Origin: Polytrichum commune
Lineage: Eukaryota > Streptophyta > Polytrichopsida > Polytrichales > Polytrichaceae
DNA: 64,000 nt
Direction: 5' to 3'
Assembly: GCA_950295325.1 (NCBI GenBank)
Contig: OX485807.1
Coordinates: 45,972,440-46,036,439, forward strand
Positions 1 to 9,480 of the stretch are shown here, piece after piece. Under the pieces are notes generated by a model. It was not told the origin of the DNA. It did not search any database and saw only the letters and a program-made list of their open reading frames with translations. Position numbers and translations under genes: made by a program. The first letter of the stretch is position 1. Each line of letters begins with the position of its first letter.

Positions 1-469
1 CTCCACCCACACTAGTAGGACTATTTTATGCACACTAATGTGTTTAAAAAGGTTGCCTTTGTGTATAGGTTGCCTCTTTACCCATGTAAAATTTCTTGGG
101 TCAAAATTAGATCGTGCAAAAACTTCTAATTGCCCATTATTTAGCTACATGGTTGTGTTCCATTCTATATTTATCATCTATCAATGCACCTCCACTATCT
201 TACCTTAATGGGAAGAAACTTAAAAATTTAGGAACGAATAATGAATAATGCCAATATCAATATTATGAATATTATGAATAGTGTAAGTATTTTCAATGAT
301 AGTTTTGCTGCAAATAGTAATTTTAGGGAATAATATTGAGATGAACAACATTTGTTGCGAATATTACTAGGATGAATAGTGAACCTTGCGCATAGTGCCA
401 AGAGTATAACTCCACCCAAATTTTGAAGTTCATCCTAAATGTATGAATAATAAATGAATATTCCCACTT
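1..469. other. AT-rich intergenic DNA, no gene seen
   Basis: I see no convincing coding sequence here. The stretch is AT-rich with short direct repeats of the type gaatattatgaata around 240-300. Nothing recognisable as an RNA gene or promoter. Confidence 0.5.
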
Positions 470-479
470 TGTTCGAGGG

Positions 480-624
480 CCCATGGAATCCAATTGACAT
501 AGTCCGGGGTCATGGTATTCAATTGGGATAGTCTAGGTCATGGTATTCAATTGAGATAGTCTAGGGTAATGGAATTCAATCGACATAGTCCGGGGTCATG
601 GAATTCAATTAACATAGTCCGGGG
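480..624. repeat. ~30-bp minisatellite, left part
   Basis: Tandem imperfect copies of a unit of about 30 bp built around CATAGTCCGGGGTCATGG followed by AATTCAATT. About five copies run up to position 624. The array then stops at the fold-back element and resumes at 1423 with the same unit, so both parts were once one array. Confidence 0.75.
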
Positions 625-1422
625 TAGGGAATGCCAAAAGGGCCATACTTTGTAAAACAGGGTACCCGGGGAAGATGCCCAGTGCCCCGGGGAAGATTCC
701 CTCTACCCGGAGGTATAATAAGAAAAAATATTAGTAATTAACAAAAAATTGAAATTACATTATTCAATTTAAAATAAAGTTATTTTTTAAAATAATTTTA
801 CATTTTACTTAGATATATTTGATTTTAAATTTTTAAAAAAATCTTTTTCTTTTTAAGTGATACTATCACTTTTCAAAGAGACATTTTGAGTTCTTAACTG
901 CTTTAATTTAATTTCTTTTATATTAAGAATAAAAAATCAATGGAGAATAAATTTTATTAACTTTTCTCAATTTTTGTTAGAGGATATTATAATGAACCCC
1001 TCAATTTATGAAATTTATATGTTAATTTATGCTTAATTTATGGTTTAAGTTCAGGGGTTCATTATAATATCCTCTAACCAAAATTGAGAAAAGTTAATAA
1101 AACTTATTCTCCATTGCTTTTTTATTCTTAATATAAATTAAATTAAATTAAAGCAGTTAATAACTCAAATGTCTCTTTAAAAAGTGATAGTATCACTTAA
1201 AAAGAAAAAAGAAAATTTAAAATAAAATATCTCTAACTAAAATGTAAAATTATTTAAAAATTTAATCCTTTTTAAATTGAATAATGTAATTTCAATTTTT
1301 TTTGTTAATTACTAATATTTTTTCTTATTATACCTCGGGGTACATGGAATCTTCCCCGGGGCACTAGGCATCTTCCCCGGAGTACCCTGTTTTACAAAGT
1401 ATGGCCCTTTTGGCATTCCATA
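625..1422. mobile_element. fold-back (long palindrome) DNA element
   Basis: The two halves are reverse complements of each other over nearly the whole ~800 bp. The left end TAGGGAATGCCAAAAGGGCC is mirrored by GGCCCTTTTGGCATTCCATA at the right end, and the AT-rich interior mirrors around about 1,020. The six bases CCGGGG flank both sides (619-624 and 1423-1428), consistent with a target-site duplication of 6-8 bp. There is no coding capacity. This is a fold-back MITE, possibly of a Mutator- or hAT-type superfamily; the superfamily is not decided by what I can see. Confidence 0.8.
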
Positions 1423-1475
1423 CCGGGGTCATGGAATTCAATTAACATAGTCCGGGGTCATGGAACCGACCCACA
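1423..1475. repeat. ~30-bp minisatellite, right part
   Basis: Continuation of the minisatellite at 480-624 after the fold-back element: two further units containing CCGGGGTCATGGAATTCAAT and a last, diverging one that runs into unique sequence. Confidence 0.7.
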
Positions 1476-4400
1476 TGATTGAGTAATGTTGTGAACTACG
1501 TGATTGCGTAACTTTTACATATTCGATCATGTCAATGCGTGAATTGTGGTTGCCGTGTAAGGAGGGCCGCCAAAAGCTCTTAGAAATTGGAGTTTACTGA
1601 TCATGTCCCAAGGCACCGCGTGGGGGAACAGTTCTATGCAGGCCTAGTTGCATCTGCCATCCTCCGACTACCACACTGAATACAAGATTTAGTATTATCA
1701 ATTCTAATCGTCTTGCTCAATAGCAATTGTTAACTGCAATGTAGTGCTAAATATGATATTTAGTACTGTACTTGTGTCGGCAAGTGAGCATTGCTACTGT
1801 ACTTCAGTTACAACTCCTCCCTCATGGCTTGCGAATCACCTTCCAGACACTGCATGTGGTGGAGTGCGCTCTCCTTCCCAAGTGATGATGTTGTAATTAT
1901 CTGAACTCCCAACTTCCAAGTGCCTGCTGTGCGCATTGCCGGATCCATCTTGTGCAACTTAAGTGAGCACTTACAACTGAAGCTTCACAGAGAACGCAGG
2001 TTCTGCCTTCTGCCCTGGATCTATCTTTGTGCTCGTGGGTGGGAGGGTTTCATGTGTGAGACAAGCTTGTTGACGTGTTGTGCGAAATGATAGACGAGAC
2101 CTGTCGTTGTTCAAGTACTTGTGCAATTTACACAGTCCCTTGCAGCGGCATAGAGGATACTGACAAACTTGATGTTGTAGTTGTAATTTTGGACTATTTA
2201 CGGGATCGTTGAGGAATGAGGCCACCTTCATGATTGGGCAATGGTAATAGAGTACCTTCAAAGGTGGAATAGTGCCATAGCCATGCTCCTCTACTGTAAA
2301 CCTGTTGGAGGAGACGTAGTGAATTGCCGTCTGTTTAGTTTTCGTATTTCGAATCTAGTGCTTATGAGTTGGACTTGAATGTTAATGACGGTTGTGGAAA
2401 TCAGATGTTGGATCTCAACTAGCGGAGCCTTATAAGTTGAACGCTTTGGTCATTGGTGGTCTAGCTTTCTTCTGTTTAGAATCAGGCATGTGCGGTATTT
2501 TACGTCATTATGTATGTGGATTTCATTAGGTTTTTGGTGGTGGGTTTAGAGATAAGGGTAGTTGGGTTTTGTGATTGAGTGTTCGTGCATGTCTCATCGC
2601 ACTCCGGTTGCGATAGTTATTGATGGGTTGAACCCTTCCAATATAGGTTAACAAACTCATTTGTGTGTCTTTGCAAGTTCTAATGGAGAGGGTAGAGTCT
2701 AGATAATTTAGATTTGTACTAGCGTGAGCCACTTGTAACCTGGAAGCGTGAAATGTTTAATGTAAGTAGCTCAACATTCTGACCCTGGATTTTGCGGCTT
2801 CCTCTTTGTCTGAATTTTGGTTAGATTTGGACATATGTCCTCGCAAACCCCAACTTGCCACAATTGTTACTTGACTACACAAATTTCAACCTTGTGGTGA
2901 CCATGGTAGGACCAACTAGGTGCAGATTTTTGCTCACACTCCTTTGAAAATTCAAATAGTGTAGCTTGACACACGATCTGGAGCAAGCGAACAATGACCA
3001 TTAAATGTTTCAATCAATAAGGAACCGGCTTTCAAAGTTTTTGGCCCATTCCATGTGCTCATCGCACCCATGAAGTCTTCAAATTTTTATAATATATATT
3101 CATTGGCCACCAATTATAGGGAAAGAGAAATAACCTTCTAGAGTTTGCGGTCACTTGATTTTTGAGGGCGGGAAGGGGTATCGTAGCACCATAGCTGGCT
3201 CGTGCACCTCGAAACGAATATGTATTTAATATTTGAAAAATGAGGTTCGTCAACTTAAAATATGATTTATGAAAATTTGTCAATCTTATGATTTATTTAT
3301 TTGTTTATTATTTTTGGGTAAGGTCCACTAGTACTGGAAATAGGTTGTTGTTTTTTGATTCATTTGTGGCCGCTTCTTGGCCTTAAACCTAAGTATCCAC
3401 CTTTACCTTACTTAGTGTGGCATCGTGTTTGTCCTTGCACAATGTATGTGTTAGGTCTTTTGTATGTATTTGCAATTTGACATGTGTGAGAAGAGCGTTA
3501 GAAATGGCACCAAAACAATGACGGATTGATTTTGCTTTTATCCCTATTAGCAAGGAGGAGAGGGAGGTGGATATATAAAGAGAGTTTGCAGCTTTGAGTG
3601 AGCAGGGGGCCAAGCCATTAACATGTTAGCGTGCAACCTCTTATGGCGCGTTGACGTGGTTGGAGCCTACAAGAGTTCAAAATTTCCATTAATCAGTTTT
3701 TCCTAATATAAAGTTTCACTTATTCCTTTGATTGGGTTCATAATTTTCCATTCTTTTCGGTTTTTTATTTGAGAATTATTTGTGCACTAACAAGCTATGG
3801 TGCTATGGTATAGAAGGTGCCTCTCTCTCAAATTTTGGTGGGCACTAAGGTTTTGGAAACTGTTTGGTTTGTGTTGGTGAGATAAGCATGTGACTTCGAT
3901 TATAACCCAAGAAACAAATTTATGATACACCAACAATATTGTAGTGATTGTTGGAGACCTTATTATTACTAAGATGGCCTTCCTTTTAGTCTGCAAGTCA
4001 GAGAACAAAGCAGTTCTTATATTGCAACTAGAGGAACATCAAACAAGTTAGGATATTTGCACTATTCTCATAAGTAATAGGAAATTTATCAAGCCGTTGA
4101 ATTTTGTGGGTATAGAGTATGATGTGATTCACTAGAAATGTGTCTCACAGGATCTTGAGCATGAGAACATGCATCCATGTTGCGTGTTGTTGAGCAGACA
4201 CATGATCCATTGGATGGAACACTTATTTTTATACTCGGACATTGGACAACGTTTGAGGAAATGTGATGCTTGTTGTATTGATTCAAGGTCCTGACTATGC
4301 AACCAACATTGATGATTTATAAGTTTTGGGTGTAACTTGAGTATGGGTGCAATTTATGGTGATGAAGTTGGGACATACTTGAAGGTTTCAAAACGCTTAA

Positions 4401-5385
4401 TTCTTGTACATGGTGATGTTGCATCATTTCGTGTTAAACTAGCAATCTCTTGAAGTTTGATCCTGCCATTGAGAGCATTAGGGTGGGCAGTTCGGTTAAG
4501 GTGGTTAGATGAGGTTCATTTTGGTGTAAGGGATGCAAGTTGGGTTTAATTAATTAAATCCCGATTCATGCGGATGTTTTGAAGTATCTAGCAAGTGAAA
4601 TTGGTATACCTACCATTATCCTAGTTGTGGGAATCGAGGTGACAAACTTTAGGGTTTGTGAGGAGGAAAGAGCAGCACATGTGAATGATGAAGATGCATA
4701 TATGCGGTGGCCCCATTTACCAAGTTTCAAGTAAATTTAAGTGAGATCAACTTCTTAAGTTTAGTCTCACTTAATCTCTTTGTCCAAAACTGATGCACCG
4801 CTGAAGCTGGCATGTTGAACCTAATGTGTGAGGCTCCGCCCAAACTTGCACCTGCGTCTTCTAGCTACTGTAAAGTGGGCTCCTCCCCGCTGTCTCCAAC
4901 TTATCAGACATTGATGGATTCCATTGCACTTTGACTTTCATGTCGGGCCTCAACACTTAGCTTGGCGGAGCCGAACGGTTATGACTTTTCTCAAGAGCAA
5001 GATGATCTAGATGTGGAGGATTTGGAGAGGTTGGGAGTGTGGGATCTAGAAGTCTATCGAGAGCTTTTTGTTGCATCAAGTTGTAGATATGCTCACGGCG
5101 ATCCAACGCCAAACATCCCAAGTTTCGTTAGCCTCATGATTCATGTAAGCTCCTACTTCCATTCTCATTATTTTGGCATTTTGTATGAGGTTGAATCTTG
5201 TATAGCAACATAGGTGGAAGTCGAGAAGGACTATATATTTTGTGTCCCTATCTTCTAATGTATCAAGATTTTTTGGACTGTCATTGTTTTTGGAGCGACG
5301 AGGGTTTCATTGATGTTCCCATCCTTTATCTTCACACATAGTTTATTCTTTTCTATCTTGCTATGGTTAAAGGATGTGTTCACTT
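1476..5385. other. intergenic DNA, no supported gene
   Basis: No open frame here has the look of a protein family I know. A short frame at 4,962-5,213 starts only at a TTG and has no recognisable domain. The segment at about 3,610-3,806 is a dispersed repeat, listed separately. A palindromic CTAAATATGATATTTAG motif at about 1,748 resembles the ends of the MITE at 28,760. Confidence 0.4.
3610..3806 (+). repeat. dispersed repeat, copy A (pair with 36,840)
   Basis: From AACATGTTAGCG through CAACCTCTTATGG and TTGACGTG to TTCGGTTTTTTATTTG, this segment matches 36,840-37,040 in the same orientation with scattered substitutions. It has no coding capacity and I do not recognise the family; probably a fragment of a mobile element. 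Confidence 0.6.
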
Positions 5386-5892
5386 TTTCCCAGCGGTATG
5401 CAGTTTTGGAAAAGGAAAACTTTCTTTTTGGCTTTCGGTGTGGTTTCCAACCAAAATTTTGAATTCAATATCCTTGGTTTTAGACCGTGTCTAAGAAATT
5501 AACCGGTGAGGTGTTCCTATGTCATGATTTCAAGAGATTTCAAGGGGTCGCAATTGCATGCTCTTATGCTGAATGAAATCAATAACATATATTCGGGGGA
5601 GTGCATGTAGGTGTTGTAGTACCACGTTGGTTGCCTCCTTTGGCTAGCTTTGGGAACCGAGGGTTGGAGTTTTGAACAATGCCTGGTTTGAACAATGTCA
5701 AATCTCACGTGACATTGAGTTAAGTTGACGTGGCGCCAAGACTAATTTATGTTGAGGAGAATATTCAAGAGTACTTCAAGGTGAGCATACAACCACTTTC
5801 ATGTCGAACAGTCAAGTAGTTTGCATGTGTGTTTTGTCATATGGGAGTATGTGAGCCGAGTTATCTATTATTTTACTGGAACGAAGTCATAG

Positions 5893-6444
5893 CACGGGTA
5901 GATCATTCTAAGGTATTTTTGTGCATCACGTGCGGCTGGGGGTTTTTTTGTTTTGGGGCTATTTACCTTCAAGGGTTGAATTAAAGACTCCCTATAATTA
6001 CTTAAATTTAAAAAATGGCCCATTTGTTTGCACCCTTCCATTACTTATATTGTCCAAGTCACTATAATTTTTTGTACTCTATATTCCTTTTAAGTAATAA
6101 ACGGGCGTGGGGAAGACGACCCCAACGACAACGCTTTCCTTTTTCATCCATTTTTGGATAGACGGAAATCCCAATTATCATCCATCCCCGTGAGTCCTAA
6201 ACCCATTTACATACCATACTAACCATACCTTCTAGGATCCTTATCTTCAGCCCCTATATTAATTTTACAAAAAAATAATGGCCCACGTTTTATGTCCATC
6301 TAACTTACTTATAATGGGATTTTCTACATTTAATGGCCCCTTCATTATTTGGAATTCCTTTATAATTTTTATTTCAAATGATTTTAATCCTCTCTATATT
6401 ATGCTGCACGTCGTTTTTAAAATGCACTAAGTGATCTACCCGTG
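5893..6444. mobile_element. hAT-like MITE present only in the left arm
   Basis: Terminal inverted repeats CACGGGTAGATCA at 5893 and TGATCTACCCGTG ending at 6444 enclose 552 bp of non-coding DNA. The 8-bp duplication AGTCATAG lies at 5885-5892 and 6445-6452. The right arm has the uninterrupted site once (CTATGACT at 63,493-63,500, reverse strand), which confirms both insertion and target duplication. An 8-bp duplication with CA-rich ends fits the hAT superfamily. A truncated second copy of its right half lies inverted at about 19,782-20,025. Confidence 0.88.
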
Positions 6445-6452
6445 AGTCATAG

Positions 6453-7839
6453 TGAGATTTCTATTTGTTCGGCGATAAAATGTCGCAAAGTATGGTCAAA
6501 TTTTAAACCATGTAGTGTGGACGATGGAAGTCATCCATGCATCGAGTTTTGTGCTCCACAAATCACATATGCCTTACTTTACTCTTCAATAAGCATTTCT
6601 TTCGTCCTCAATGTGGTGATGTTGGGGCTAAATTCACAAATATTCAATTTATGATGACTGTAATCCTTAAATTCTCATTCTAGAAAGCTATGTCCAATAA
6701 ACATAATAGGGTGCCTCATATTATCTAGAGGCATAATATAGTTGTGGATACAATGGAAACATAAGTTTGTAAGTTTCAAAATATTATAGGGTTATGATAA
6801 TAAGGGTGAAGGACTTGAAATATGTTACGTGGATATAGGAGGCTTGATGATTGGGATGCATAGTATTGGTTGATGAATCGTATGAGGCTCATTCAATAAT
6901 GCTTATGGATAATTTGTAAACACCCTCTACTTTGCATGCTTTTTGGCTCCTCAGCGGTGAAAAACAATCAATTTTAATGACTTTTTGTCCATAACCTTGT
7001 CCTCAAATCAAACATTTGGATTAATGTTCTTTGAAGTCCCCAAGACATGAACTTTGCTTTTCCATTTCTATTTTACTTGACATAGTATTGTTCAAGAAAA
7101 TATTAGAAAAATGCAACCAAATTCATCAGGCTAAGCGGCATGTATAGCAACTTGTTTGCTTATATCTTTCATGGAACTCTATTAGGCATCCTCTATGATA
7201 AAAATCAATAATGCAATCGGTATTGAAATCAACTTTTTTGACTTATTGTTTGAATTTTCTTTTATGTAATCTTTGCATTTTGTGCTTGCAAAATACTTGA
7301 GTCTTGTAACTTCACCATGGTAGATGAACATAGGATCTAAGTTTGTTGTTCTTAAAACTATGGTTATGGCTTGTATGAGGAGGTTGCCTATGTTACTCAT
7401 TGGATTTGCTATGTTAGTCATTGTTAATGATTAGTGGTGCATACCATGACTTCTTGAATTGCATGGGAACTCACACAAAAATATTTCCCCAAGCAATATA
7501 ATTGAGCTCACACAAAAACATGTGGCCCTATTATTAATGTTGGGAGAATTAGAAAGAATAGAGATTTAATTACAAACACAATTAGACTAGGAGAACAAAT
7601 GAAACATGCTCTTTGAGGGCTTCTTTTCTGTTGGCCCATTATCCATCTTTATTTGAAATTTTAGGGCTTCACCTAGATCAAGAATTCTTAATTAGAATGA
7701 GTTTTGTGACTGTGAATTGGAGAGGTGTTTAAAATAAATGTTTCTACTAAGTAAAATTGGGAGTATGGCTTTTGTGTATGTTACAAAAATCATAGTAGAT
7801 GTTGGCAAAATTGATGTAAAATGTAGGTTTAATTCCGTC
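6453..7839 (+). other. 5' flank of the left receptor gene, with a ~720-bp indel relative to the right arm
   Basis: This is non-coding as far as I can tell. From about 7,075 to 7,795 the left arm carries sequence absent from the right arm, where the match jumps from about 62,875 to 62,820. The part next to the gene (about 7,590-7,840) also precedes the third receptor fragment (24,288-24,580, reverse strand), so it is ancestral and the right arm probably lost it. It should include the left gene's promoter, but I cannot point to a TATA box with confidence. Confidence 0.55.
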
Positions 7840-9480
7840 ATGGCCATCAATCTACGACAATTATTGGTGAAGCAACTGTCAATATTGTGGCGGTTCATCA
7901 TCACTTGCTTCGTATACTTCTTGACACTTGTTCACAAAGAGGCACCACATCAATGTGAGTTTTCGGAATTTTTGCAATGGAAAGCAAAAGAAATGATCAA
8001 AATGCAAATTATTCTCCGACGAGATGATATGTTGAATAAGCGACAATGCACAAATCTTGTAACCAAGCTCTCTACAACCATGGATAGTATTATTGAGACG
8101 ATGACATCCATCAAGCAATCCATCGAAGTTAGGGTTGTGGTGATGGAGTTACATCATATCATACAAAAAGGGGGAGCATTGGTATATGAATGTGGGAGTG
8201 GAGATTGGTGTCGTGCAACTCTTTTCCAATTAAACAACAAAGAGGCCTTTCGGGAACTCATGTTTGATTTGGAGTGTTGTTGGGAGGCAGTGCACGAGAT
8301 ATACTTGACAAACCATCCAAATCCACAAAACTATACAATGTGTATGGATTTGAATGTGGCTACTTTGAAGGAAGTTGAAGGTGATGAACAAGACTTGCAA
8401 AACAAACTTGAAAGTGTGCTCGAGGACTCCAAAGAATATAGATTAGCAAAGCATTTGTTGAAGAGATTGAAATGTGACTTGCAACAAGTGAAAGGCGGAG
8501 AACTGGATGCTTTGGAAATACCTAAAGACTTTCCAAAACCTGTGCTTGAAGAACAAGTGGGTGTTGGTGCTTCAGGATTAGTGTACAAATCAAAATGGTT
8601 GGGAATACCAAGTGCAACAAAAACGGTGAGGGTTCCAGAAGATTGTTCTGGTATTCGCAAAGAAGTTGGGATTTTGGCAGGCTTGAGCCACCCAAACCTC
8701 ATCAAATACTTTTGTTGTGGAATAGACGAAGAACATAAGGAGTTACATTTGGTGACGGAGTTGATGGACACAAGTTTGACAAAAATGTTGGAGAAGCACA
8801 ATAAAACATTCTTACCATACATTGTTGCAATTGATGTTATGCTTCAAATTGGAAGAGGCATGTGGTATCTTCATGACATGCATGTTGCCCATCTTGACTT
8901 AAAGCCAGACAATGTGCTTCTGAGCTCCATGACCATTGATGGCGCAAAGGATACAAATCCTTACCATTTTAATGTCAAATTGATCGATTATGGCACTTCC
9001 AAATTGGAAGTTCAAAGCAAACCGCAAACATGCAAGGATAATTTTATTGTTGGCACACCAAGGTATGTGGCACTTGAGGAAATGGACAAAAGCCTAGCTT
9101 GTATGGCTTGTCCTTTCCAAGCGGATGTATGGTCTTTTGCTATGACATGCTCGGAAATCCTTTCCCAGAAGGTACCATTTTATCGCACACATAGTATGAA
9201 AGAAATTCTTCAAAAAATAAAGAAGGGTGAAAGGCCGGAGCTACCTATCAATTGTGGGGAGCTTACCAAATTGATCGAGGAATGTTGGAGGGAGAATCCC
9301 TTACAAAGGCCAACGTTCTCTAATATTTGCAAGAGACTTGTAGGCTTGAAGAAAATGTTCATGAAGGGAACATCTTTGAATGATATGGTTCCGCAACTTT
9401 ATGGAGTTAAGAGCCTTTTCCAAAAGATGTCAACAACATTGAAAGATTGCAAAGAAGAAACAAATCATGGTAGTGAGAAG
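7840..9480 (+). other. exon 1: MLKL-like N-terminal domain and kinase domain (left copy)
   Basis: 547 codons. Residues ~14-31 (ILWRFIITCFVYFLTLV) are strongly hydrophobic and could be a membrane anchor or the first helix of a bundle. Residues ~50-160 are helical and include LNKRQCTNLVTKLSTTMDSI and GDWCRATLFQLNNKEAFREL, a pattern I associate with the N-terminal four-helix domain of plant MLKL proteins. The kinase fold follows from ~235 to ~520. The Gly loop, Lys261, HLD Asp353, Asn358 and Asp383 are all present, so it may be catalytically active; DYG replaces DFG and HLD replaces HRD. The exon ends GAG AAG before GTAAATG. Confidence 0.85.

Noticed and set aside
480-1475. CRISPR-like appearance of the spaced repeats
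   Set aside because: The units are imperfect tandem copies without unique spacers, in plant nuclear DNA; a minisatellite explains them.
4962-5213. Possible plus-strand gene (83 codons, acidic start MAEPNGYDFSQEQDD-like)
   Set aside because: The first codon is TTG, no domain is recognisable and there is no supporting promoter or splice context. It may be an exon fragment but cannot be supported.
7738-7839. Upstream ATG at 7,738 as start of the left receptor
   Set aside because: It would add 34 residues, but the right copy has an in-frame TGA just upstream of the conserved Met and lacks the flank. The shared ATG at 7,840 is the safer start.
8331-8822. 163-codon minus-strand frame inside the kinase exon (also 61,814-62,305 on plus in the right copy)
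   Set aside because: Antisense shadow of the kinase reading frame; both copies keep it open only because the sense protein is conserved.
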